From Colias croceus (taxonomy: Eukaryota > Arthropoda > Insecta > Lepidoptera > Pieridae): a stretch of 64,000 nucleotides of DNA. The stretch spans positions 5,944,001 through 6,008,000 of the forward strand of contig NC_059555.1 in NCBI RefSeq assembly GCF_905220415.1. The letters run 5' to 3'. Position 1 is the first letter of the stretch. Each line of letters begins with the position of its first letter. The position numbers were made by a program, and so were the translations under genes. Shown piece by piece: positions 50,111 to 57,680 of the stretch. The notes under the pieces are model-generated. The model was not told the DNA's origin and did not search any database. It saw nothing but the letters and a program-made list of their open reading frames with translations.

Positions 50111-50470
50111 CAAATCAGAAACTAACGCAATCCCGCAATAAAACATAAAACTCTTAAATATTGCACTTTAAAAAGTTTTATGAACCTTTTTAAATGATTT
50201 TCTAGTATAATTTCAATAACGTCCTTAACTTTTTATGAGTTTTGACTGGGCACGTCGGTTAAAACCTATATTGACTAGATGTCTCGACTTAAAATCAGTT
50301 AATAAGGATATTGACCGATGCCCTTAGTCAATAACGTTATTAACTGGTTTAATCAGATAAAATCAGTTAATAAGGATATTAACCGACGCCCTTAGTCAAT
50401 ATCCTTATTAACTGATTTTACCGGTCAATAACGTTATTGACTGGTTCAGGGTTTTGACTGTAACATATAT
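50111..50470. repeat. Right terminal inverted repeat of the foldback element (unique part)
   Basis: Reverse complement of 48571-48930. By eye I found no mismatch in the segments compared. Confidence 0.85.
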
Positions 50471-50753
50471 AATTATTAACCTATTTGGTCTTCATAACTG
50501 AATATAGACAACACTTAAGAGCTAACTTATAACGAAATATATGAATAAACAAAATATGCTGCTCAACTCGATGCAAACAAGGCAATCAAATAAGTAAGTC
50601 ATTGCAAAAGAGACAGTACACATCATAGAGCCATTAGGATATCATATATTTATCACGGTTCTGACCTCTGAAGCGGATATTCGTTTTATACAAGCACGTT
50701 CGTTACACAATTTATCTTTCTCCCGACACTGATGCAAAGGAAGGACGAACTTA

Positions 50754-51102
50754 GGGTGTTTTTCCATGAGAGATATGCTTTGCAGCTATGCTACAAAAAT
50801 GTCTATGCTATGAAACGTTGTGACCGTTTCCAGCATAAAAAGCTGTGTATCGTGCGAGTAAGATGTGCGAGGAAGAAGTGTAGCTTGAGCTATGCGATGT
50901 ATCGATAGTAGGCGCGTTACACATAGCACGCATCCACAGCATGCATCCATAGCACACATGCATAGCACGCTTCTTCCATATAAAAACATATGTTAGCTGA
51001 GACCGTTTCCACTAGAGCCTTTGTGTATTAAAGAATATGATTGGTGAAAACAAACGCATCCACATCAACGTAGCTTCACACATCTCTGGTGTAAAAGCAC
51101 CC
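50754..51102. mobile_element. TTA-flanked MITE, 349 bp
   Basis: The left end GGGTGTTTTTCCATGAGAGA pairs with the right end (complement GGGTGCTTTTACACCAGAGA). TTA flanks both sides (50751-50753 and 51103-51105). The interior has two direct GACCGTTTCCA motifs and a CA/GC-rich segment with iterated CATAGCAC/GCATGCATCC. The TTA duplication fits PIF/Harbinger. The 67-codon frame inside (50786-50989) has no domain. Confidence 0.7.
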
Positions 51103-51540
51103 TTATACATCAACACATATATACATACTACATATTTAGTTTGTTCCCATATAATCTACCTACAGAGCAGTTATCTCACGTTACCTTATTAAGACTGGAG
51201 TCGCAATTTAATTTAACTCGCCAAGATCCTGCATGTGGATTTAACTCTATTTACCTTGCTTGATGATCTTTATGATTATATGTTTGCTAGATTGGATTCA
51301 ATTCTTCATACCTGACATTATAGTGCAGCCAGCAACACAATTTAATTTAAATTATCTTCATATGTCTTGATAACTTGCTCATGTTTGGAAAAAGTAGTCC
51401 TTTCTGTATAAGATGTAGTTGTTGATAAAAATCATTCAGTCTTATAATCACTGATTTGTAGCACACATAATACTATGATTTGAAAATATTTATGCAAATC
51501 TAAATCGATGTTATATGTTATGTTATCGAATTAAGATAGA
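51103..51540. other. No feature recognised
   Basis: AT-rich spacer. Confidence 0.5.
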
Positions 51541-51703
51541 TAAAAAAGACGTGTGGCACTCGGGGACTGCCGCGGTAAAGCTATTGCATAGCAAGCCACA
51601 CCTCCGTGCCCGTCCCCGTGGGGAGCGTGAGGTTTTTTCCTTACGGAATTTCTGGATTCGGTCCCCGCGCTCAAGGCCCGCGATAGAAGCTATGCAATAG
51701 CTT
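51541..51703 (+). repeat. GC-rich interspersed repeat, copy 1
   Basis: AAAAAAGACGTGTGGCACTC, GGGGACTGCCGCGG, then AAGCTATTGCATAGC, and the exact complement GCTATGCAATAGCTT at the right end. The middle has GGGGAGCGTGAGG and GATTCGGTCCCCGCGCTCAA. A close copy is at 63186-63354. GC content is far above the surroundings. Confidence 0.8.
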
Positions 51704-52159
51704 AATAAAAATTTTATGATTAAAATACTTCTCATTCTACTTTGATACATATTATATAGTAGTAATATTAAAGTAAATGCGTCTCTTATTTCCCCGTTAA
51801 TGGCCTAAATAAATAATGTTTTTCATCGTTTATTCATCATCCGTCATATTATTGATTTAATAATATGATGTTATTTGATTCCAAAAAGCGGAAGCCTTAT
51901 TGAGCTTTCTACTTAACAATCGCTTGTTTGAACAATTTGTTGAATCCTTACGACGCTTGATGAAGTTACCGTGTTTATTTTAGAAAATTTTGATGAAATT
52001 ATCGTATTGACGATTATAATCATACAATTTGATATTTTAAACGAGTGCAATAAATTGTTTTTCACTTGAAACGTCTGTTATACATAAAGGTTTAAGTGTG
52101 GCTTTTGATTGTCTCGACATAAACGGTGATTGAAATCTTAGGACAAAGCATAGCCTGAT
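51704..52159. other. No feature recognised
   Basis: AT-rich spacer. Confidence 0.5.
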
Positions 52160-52374
52160 AATCCATACTAATAATATAAATGCGAAAGTAACTCTGTCTG
52201 TCTGTCTGTCTGTTACTCAATCACGCCTTAACTACTGAACCAATTTGTATGAAATTTGGTATAGAGATATTTTGATATCCGAGAAAGGACATAGGATAGG
52301 TTTTATCCCGGAAATCCTACGGGTACAGGTTTTTCTTCGAAAACGCGGGCGAAGCCGCGGGCGTAAAGCTAGTA
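52160..52374 (+). repeat. Interspersed repeat family A, near full-length copy
   Basis: ATCCATACTAATAATATAAA head, (CTGT)n run, TACTCAATCACGCCTTAACT, GAAATTTGGTATAGAGATAT, GAGAAAGGACATAGGATAGG, and tail GCGGGCGAAGCCGCGGGCGT then AAAGCTAGTA. This is the reference for the split copy at 19441. Confidence 0.85.
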
Positions 52375-52469
52375 ATATATAAGATATAATATAATGTAAT
52401 TCATAAAGTAGTATAAAGCTTTTCTTTCCTATTTAGTCGGTTCGTTTTGTAAATTATAGAATTTAAATA

Positions 52470-52895
52470 AATAATAAATAATAAAATTCTTTATTGACAT
52501 AATTACACAGGTCTAAATAATGAATCCTTTGGCTCCCGAACTAGTTTTAAACTGTGTCTCAGGAGCCAGAGGCTTCTCCCAATATTGATCATAATATTAT
52601 GTCTATAAACTAAACTAAAAACTCTAAAATAACAAAATTAATAAAGAGGTAAGTTAAATTATTACGTAAGCGCATTTGTGTATCTAGATGAATGTGAGTG
52701 AGTGTGTGTGTGTGTGTGTGTGTGTGTCTGGGTGTGTGTAAGTGTGTGTGGGTGTTTGTGTGTGAGTGTGTGTGCATGTGTGTATGTGTGGGTGTAGTTG
52801 TGTATATATTATGTTGTAATTTATAAACATTTTTTGTTGATGTGATTTATTATATCTATATATATATTTTTTTATCCATATTATGTTGTTAAGAA
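52470..52895 (-). promoter_or_regulatory. 3' UTR of the LINE with conserved hairpin
   Basis: The hairpin stem 52526-52536 with 52562-52572 pairs 10 of 11 positions around a 25-nt loop that contains TAGTTTTAAACTGTGT (plus-strand reading, 52542-52557). The loop core matches TAGTTGGAAACTGTGT at 1727-1742 in 14 of 16 bases although the stems differ. It is probably the RNA structure that the element's reverse transcriptase recognises. CAATAAAG (complement of 52490-52497 region) supplies a polyadenylation signal. Confidence 0.6.
52693..52800. repeat. (TG)n microsatellite in the LINE 3' UTR
   Basis: A TG run with GAG, CTG and GGG interruptions. It has the same relative position as the tract at 1861-1950. 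Confidence 0.9.
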
Positions 52896-55859
52896 TTATA
52901 AAAGATCCCTTAAAATGATTTCAGTATCGTCGTAGTCGAACTTCTCAAGCCAAGTAAGTATTAAGTTTTTAATTCCATTATTGTTTACTTTTTTTAATTT
53001 TAGTTCTTTATTTATAATATTGTACAGGCGCGGAGCAACTACATTGTAGTGCTTTTGTGCGAATCGTGATTTCGTTTTTGGAAACGGGCAACGATCCACA
53101 CGCTTGGTACTTTCAGGTAGGTAAGGCACATCCTTTTTATGATAGCGTCTCAAGGTTTCAAATATGAAAAGCTTTCTTATACTTAAAACTCTGGCTTTTT
53201 TATAAACATCACTTGTGGGATGACTGAATGGTAGATGAAGGCAGACTTTAAGAATTGCTCTCTGGGCACGCTCAGCTGTTATAAGGAGCGATTTGGATGC
53301 ATTGCCCCAAGCACATATACAATACCTTATTAAACATTCGCACAAGGATTTATAGGTTTCTATTACTAATTTTTGCTCTGCGACAGATCTCAAAGTTTTA
53401 AAAATATAAATGAGTTGACGAACTCTAGAAGATAAAGTGGAAATATGTGAAGTCCAGTTCAAATTGTCATCGATCTGAACTCCAAGATATTTAATAGAGT
53501 GAACACGCGAGAGTGTAGCACAGTTGCAGCCTCCGATATGGTTACCACGATTACATGGATGAGTGTGTATTTTAAGAATCGTGTCTTCACTAGCGGCAAC
53601 TTTTGATGTAATACTATAACACATATATTTTGTTTTGCTAGTATTTATAGTGAGTAAGTTATTTTCCAACCAACTAGTCACTACGGAAAGGCAATCTTCA
53701 GCAAGTTTTGTTACAGTTGACCAAGTCTTATCATGGACGAGTAAAACAGTATCGTCTGCGAACATGAAAAGATCAAGTCCACGTAAGGTAATACAACATA
53801 GATCATTAATATATACAAGGAAGAGGGTAGGTCCTAATGTACTTCCTTGAGGAACGCCAAATGTGCACTCTGAGCATTCACTTTCAAGACTATCAACCCT
53901 TACTCGTTGCGTCCTAGCTGTCAAGTAATCTGTAAACCAATCATGTGCAATTCCCCTCACACCTACATTCTCTAGCTTTGATAAGAGGATAGGAATGGAG
54001 ACAGTATCAAAAGCCTTTTGTAAATCGAGGAACACTCCTATACATTTGAACCCATTATCAAGATAGTGAACAATTTTTGAAGTCAACGAGAGAATAGCAT
54101 CTTCGGTTGACATTCGTTCTCTAAAGCCAAACTGATTACTATTAAGTATGTTATTTTTCTCGAGATACTTTACTAATCTTTTTTTAGCTAATTTTTCTAA
54201 GATCTTTGATAAATTTGAAAGTAAAGAAATGGGTCTATAATTGGTTGGGTTACTTTTGTCTCCACTTTTATGTATTGGACTGACAATAGCCTTTTTAAAC
54301 GCTGAAGGAAAAACCCCACTTTCAAAACTGAGATTGCACAGAAATGCAATTGGCTCGACAAGAAAATTAACAAATTTTATCAAAAGATTTGCGGAAATGT
54401 TATCCCAGCCTGGAGCGCTATGTGGTTTTAAGCTAAGTATGACATTTCTGACTTCTACCAGATCCGTAGGAAGAAGAGACATAGAATTAAGCGGTGAGTT
54501 GTTTTTTTTACAACGAGCAGCGAGATCACTTTGCGTGGTATTCATTTTTTGCAATGTTAAATTTGCCAGCGTACCACCAACCGAGGTAAAGTATGAATTT
54601 ACATTATTGAGTGACATAACTGGATCATCACATGACTGTAGAAGTTCGTTTGTAGGATTTTTACGTTTACTTAAATTACACACATCTTTAATAACCTGCC
54701 ATGTCTTTCTCATATTTCCCTTACTTTTAATAAGTTTATCTTTATAGTATTCCCTTTTCAGTGTTTTAATTATGTTATTGCAGACATTTCTATATTTAAT
54801 GTATTTATCCCTAAGGTATTCATTCTCTGGTGACTTTTTAACCTTTATATGTAACTTATTTCTCTTCCTTATACATTTGACTACCCCTCTTGTGATCCAA
54901 GGTTTTAAAGGTTGATACTTTCGCTTTTCTGTTTTTGTTAGAGTATTACAGCTTATTAAAGACAATAGTTTATCTTTAAACAAATTAGCAGCGACATTTG
55001 CATCACAAGTTTCATACAAGTCTTGCCATGATTCTTCTAAAAAAGATTTTTCCAAACCTATATAGTCAATAACCGATTTTTTAGTAGTAGACTGACCTCC
55101 ACAGTGGTTTTTGACATTTGCACCAGAAATATAAAGTAAAATGGGAGAATGATCAGTGATTACTTGTTCAAAGACAAGCGTTTTCCATACATTAGAGCAC
55201 TTTATCATGAAGTGATCGAGGCATGATGATAACCTCGTCGGGATGGTAATCCCTTGAATGAGTCCATGCATGGCAAGCAGGTCTAGATAATTTTGCACAG
55301 TTTGTGAATGGATTGATAATGTATCTATATTTATGTCACCCGTAAAAATAACATTTCTGGAAGAGACTGTTTTTAGAGTATTGTCAAGTGATTCTAAATA
55401 GATTGATGTATTGCGAAAGGACGGAGGTCGATATGAGCATATTAATGTATAATCAGGTTCAATGTTGATGACAAGACAATTCCCTTCCAAAAATAAGGGT
55501 TCATAGGCACGAGATTTGATTTCTTGACGGATATACACAACCACTCCATCATTTTGATTCAGAATATTTTTCGACCAAAACACCTGATAGTTGTCCAAAT
55601 TAGGGGGTGGATTATCTATACTTGTCCAACATTCTGTGAGAACAAACACGTCTATGGAGAGTTGAAGACTAGATACAAATGCCAAAAATAAATCAAAGTT
55701 ACAATTAATACTCCGGATGTTGACAGTCAAAACCGAAAGCGCATGATTACAACTGATATCTGAGTTGAGAAGATATTGAGATTCATTTATGTCACTAACT
55801 AGAAAGCATTGTACGTTATTAGAATTATCTATTTCTGTTGTAATATAATTATTATCCAT
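52896..55859 (-). CDS. LINE ORF2: APE endonuclease and reverse transcriptase
   Basis: The 987-residue protein nicks target DNA and copies element RNA there (target-primed reverse transcription), acting in the nucleus with ORF1 protein and RNA. N-terminal APE-like endonuclease, about residues 40-245: N47 (VLTVNIRSI), E76 (LTECW), Y143 (SYRPP), D175/N177 (GDINID), D215-H216 (CLDHF) and D236-H237 (TDHSP), so all expected catalytic positions are present. Reverse transcriptase, about 470-800: NYRPISLLSNLSKILEK, D612 in FLDLQKAFD, GVPQGSTLGPTLF at 668-680, FADD at 700-703, and YLGVQID near 791. Residues 769-780 hold a Cys/His cluster (C-x4-H-x3-C-x-C) that could bind metal. The C-terminal 180 residues lack a CCHC knuckle or RNase H domain. 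The start at 55859 is the first ATG and overlaps the end of the upstream small frame by 8 nt. No stop or frameshift is seen, so it may be active. The clade (CR1/Daphne/Rex-like) is inferred. Confidence 0.93.
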   Translation of the reverse strand: MDNNYITTEIDNSNNVQCFLVSDINESQYLLNSDISCNHALSVLTVNIRSINCNFDLFLAFVSSLQLSIDVFVLTECWTSIDNPPPNLDNYQVFWSKNILNQNDGVVVYIRQEIKSRAYEPLFLEGNCLVINIEPDYTLICSYRPPSFRNTSIYLESLDNTLKTVSSRNVIFTGDINIDTLSIHSQTVQNYLDLLAMHGLIQGITIPTRLSSCLDHFMIKCSNVWKTLVFEQVITDHSPILLYISGANVKNHCGGQSTTKKSVIDYIGLEKSFLEESWQDLYETCDANVAANLFKDKLLSLISCNTLTKTEKRKYQPLKPWITRGVVKCIRKRNKLHIKVKKSPENEYLRDKYIKYRNVCNNIIKTLKREYYKDKLIKSKGNMRKTWQVIKDVCNLSKRKNPTNELLQSCDDPVMSLNNVNSYFTSVGGTLANLTLQKMNTTQSDLAARCKKNNSPLNSMSLLPTDLVEVRNVILSLKPHSAPGWDNISANLLIKFVNFLVEPIAFLCNLSFESGVFPSAFKKAIVSPIHKSGDKSNPTNYRPISLLSNLSKILEKLAKKRLVKYLEKNNILNSNQFGFRERMSTEDAILSLTSKIVHYLDNGFKCIGVFLDLQKAFDTVSIPILLSKLENVGVRGIAHDWFTDYLTARTQRVRVDSLESECSECTFGVPQGSTLGPTLFLVYINDLCCITLRGLDLFMFADDTVLLVHDKTWSTVTKLAEDCLSVVTSWLENNLLTINTSKTKYMCYSITSKVAASEDTILKIHTHPCNRGNHIGGCNCATLSRVHSIKYLGVQIDDNLNWTSHISTLSSRVRQLIYIFKTLRSVAEQKLVIETYKSLCECLIRYCICAWGNASKSLLITAERAQRAILKVCLHLPFSHPTSDVYKKARVLSIRKLFIFETLRRYHKKDVPYLPESTKRVDRCPFPKTKSRFAQKHYNVVAPRLYNIINKELKLKKVNNNGIKNLILTWLEKFDYDDTEIILRDLL

Positions 55860-56175
55860 AATTTAGGTGAAAAATACATAATAATATAGTGCAGGTTAAA
55901 ACGGTAGAGATGTTTATCAACGGCTGGAAGAACATTAGGCGTAGGTATGCAATATATTTAACAATTAACAATATTATAAGGGGGATACTGATATGAGAGA
56001 TTGTTTTTATAAATTTTATGATATGCATTATTTCAGTGAGTATTGAACTTTTCGTGGGGTGTGAGTAGTGTGTAGTAAGATAACATGAAGTGATGTATGC
56101 GCTTATGATGCACTTTCTTAAAATAAAAGCTATAAAGATTAATACAATGTTAACGAATTGATACTTAGGTAACAA
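55852..56175 (-). other. 107-codon frame between LINE ORF1 and ORF2, coding status doubtful
   Basis: It starts 40 nt after the ORF1 stop and its TAA lies within ATGGATAA, so it ends 8 nt into ORF2. The product would be Ile/Leu/Tyr/Thr-rich with two or three hydrophobic stretches (residues about 7-17, 61-76, 85-103) and no known domain. AT-rich DNA readily gives such frames by chance. Its position could let ribosomes that finish ORF1 restart and then reach ORF2, as termination-reinitiation is known for some LINEs. I recognise no homolog. Confidence 0.3.
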
Positions 56176-56214
56176 ACTATAAAAATTACATAAATGAGAG
56201 AAATTTAAGACTAG

Positions 56215-57168
56215 TCACTTTGATTTGAGGTTAGCCATATCATTTTCGTTATTGATCTTTACAAGTGGTGAACCTTCGCCTTTCCTTAAATAGATCTTTC
56301 CTCGAGACGTCCAACAGTATCTGTAGCCATTGTTCTTAGCATATTCTCTGGCCAAGAAAAATAATTTCTTGGTATGAAAAGTTAAAGATTCCGATATAAA
56401 AATAGGTTTAGTGGGACCATCTATTTTCAGATTCGTAGTACTATATTTGCATGTTGCGTATTTTTTGTTATATGTTTTTACAGAGCTTACAATTTTATCT
56501 CTGAGTGTTACGCTGGTGAACTCCGCAACAATTGGTTGAATCGCATCCTTATTATTTGTGTTAATACGGTACACATCGCGAATGTCCGTCACGTGGACGG
56601 GCACATTGAGTGAACTTCCAACTTTAGATATAATATCGATTAGATCCTCCTTAGATTCTGCGGATTTTTTGGGCAAGTTGCGTACTTCGATGCTTGAGCT
56701 GCGGGTATATCGTTCTAGTTGTTCTAGACGGCTTTCCAAAGATTGTATGTATTTACGATCTATAGCTTTCTCTCGTTCCAGCGCACCAATTTTAGCAATC
56801 AGTTCATCATACTTTTTCCCAAGAAAATCAATCGAAGAGGCTATTTCTTTATTTTGCTCTGTATGACTATTAATCCCAGACTTAATTTCAGACAGAAGAG
56901 CGCAAAATTTTTGTTCCTGCTCGTTTTTAAGTATGGAAAACATATCCATGATTTCAGATCGAGAAATCTCATCCTCCGTATCTCTCTTACGTTTACGCAT
57001 TGTAATATTTGGATCGCTAGCAGTTTGATCTTTTGACATCATAGGCACCGTAAGCTTAGCAGCTGCAATATTCAAATTCGAGTCGGATTTACAGTGAGAG
57101 AGAGTTTGCGTAGTGAGAGAGGTGATAGAAGATTTTGGAGGGCTGTGACTCAAAGGCATCTTCAGCAC
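56215..57168 (-). CDS. LINE ORF1: coiled-coil RNA-binding protein
   Basis: The 317-residue protein probably coats element RNA as a trimer or oligomer and helps the RNP reach DNA. Residues 1-57 are Ser/Thr-rich and look disordered. A basic patch RKRKRD at 58-63 could be a nuclear signal. A charged helical stretch follows at about 68-155 (EIMDMFSILKNEQEQK ... LERE ... SLESRLEQLERYTR), which fits a coiled coil. SSSIEVRNLPKKSAESKEDL at about 157-176 and IRDVYRIN then begin the RRM-like half typical of L1-type ORF1 proteins. The C-terminal part (SESLTFHTKKLFFLAREYAK, YRYCWTSRGKIYLRKGEGSP) resembles the FP-C fold seen in many insect LINE ORF1 proteins. No CCHC zinc knuckles are present, unlike Jockey or R1 gag-like ORF1. 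The start at 57168 is the first ATG; later ATGs (codons 4, 43, 44) are possible. Confidence 0.85.
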   Translation of the reverse strand: MLKMPLSHSPPKSSITSLTTQTLSHCKSDSNLNIAAAKLTVPMMSKDQTASDPNITMRKRKRDTEDEISRSEIMDMFSILKNEQEQKFCALLSEIKSGINSHTEQNKEIASSIDFLGKKYDELIAKIGALEREKAIDRKYIQSLESRLEQLERYTRSSSIEVRNLPKKSAESKEDLIDIISKVGSSLNVPVHVTDIRDVYRINTNNKDAIQPIVAEFTSVTLRDKIVSSVKTYNKKYATCKYSTTNLKIDGPTKPIFISESLTFHTKKLFFLAREYAKNNGYRYCWTSRGKIYLRKGEGSPLVKINNENDMANLKSK

Positions 57169-57230
57169 TTAGTACAAGGATGGTTGGTAAGTAAGAACAA
57201 AAAAAGACAACCAGATAGTAGGCCAAAAAT

Positions 57231-57371
57231 TTGTTGGCGGCTCTCTGACTAGTAATAATAATATTCAATTCAAAAACTTGTAGGCGGCTCTCTGACTAGT
57301 AATAATAATATTCAATTCAAAAACTTGTTGGCGGCTCTCTGACTAGTAATAATAATATTCAATTCAATTAA
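57231..57371 (-). repeat. Three 47-bp monomers at the LINE 5' end
   Basis: TTGTTGGCGGCTCTCTGACT with AGTAATAATAATATTCAATTC repeats at 57231, 57278 and 57325 with a period of exactly 47 and almost no divergence (TTGTAGG in the middle copy; the third ends AATTAATTA). They lie just upstream of ORF1 in the sense direction, so they may act as promoter monomers. That function is inference. Confidence 0.85.
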
Positions 57372-57680
57372 TTATTATTCTTCATACTCAGCATACAGAA
57401 GGCAAACCAACACATCCAATATGTATCAGGAATTCAGCGCGTGGAGGAGTAAGTATTGCGCCTTTATTATTTTAAGTAGTTTGTATAGTCGTCGTAAAGC
57501 GTTAACAAACAAGGTTTCCGTGTACCAGGCGAACATAAATCACAAGCGGTCGCGGTGGATCTTACGCTTTGTGTACGTGTGCGTATGCGTGCGTACTCAC
57601 CGGTGCGGTGCCACACAGCTGATTCCAAGCGATAGATTGTAACACTTCGCAATTTATGCGTTCCTATTACTTTAACTTTT
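57372..57680. other. Possible remainder of the LINE 5' UTR
   Basis: Includes a GC-richer block (about 57540-57640: GTACGTGTGCGTATGCGTGC, CACCGGTGCGGTGCC) next to the monomers. It could be element 5' UTR or flank. The frames on both strands here have no domain. Confidence 0.35.

Larger units (their letters stand above)
48571..50470. mobile_element. 1.9-kb foldback transposable element with internal satellite
   Basis: A near-perfect inverted repeat about the axis 49520.5 pairs position x with 99041 minus x. The outer 360 bp (48571-48930 and 50111-50470) plus at least the first 120-bp unit read as identical, giving arms of about 480 bp. The end sequence is ATATATGTTACAGTCAAAAC. Each arm holds nested palindromes (GTCAATAACGTTATTGAC at 48600-48617 and 50424-50441) and a 25-bp stem with an 11-base loop (48622-48682). 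The centre holds ~120-bp tandem units: about 3 forward (48931-49282) and about 7 reverse (49300-50110). No ORF is present. The target duplication is unclear because the flank is palindromic ATATAT. Structurally it resembles Foldback/Galileo-type elements, but I cannot assign a superfamily. Confidence 0.9.
52470..57371 (-). mobile_element. Apparently intact two-ORF non-LTR retrotransposon (CR1/Daphne-like)
   Basis: On the minus strand: three 47-bp 5' monomers (57231-57371), a short leader, ORF1 (57168-56215), a 355-nt gap, ORF2 (55859-52896), and a 3' UTR with a (CA)n tract, a hairpin (52526-52572), CAATAAAGAATTTTAT and a TTTAT-rich tail near 52470. Both ORFs are open over normal lengths. The true 5' end may lie upstream, up to about 57680; a GC-richer block at 57540-57640 could be part of the 5' UTR. 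A possible degraded target duplication is TAAATTATAGAATT (52450) against TAAATTATGAATT (57680), but this is AT-rich and weak. The clade is inferred from RT motif style and from ORF1 type. Confidence 0.9.

Noticed and set aside
51515..51750. Opposed frames over the GC-rich repeat
   Set aside because: The sister copy at 63186 does not keep the frame; GC-rich repeats give chance frames on both strands.
53635..57036. Plus-strand frames at 53635-53850, 54241-54747, 56558-56866 and 56743-57036
   Set aside because: Antisense to LINE ORF1 and ORF2; no domains.
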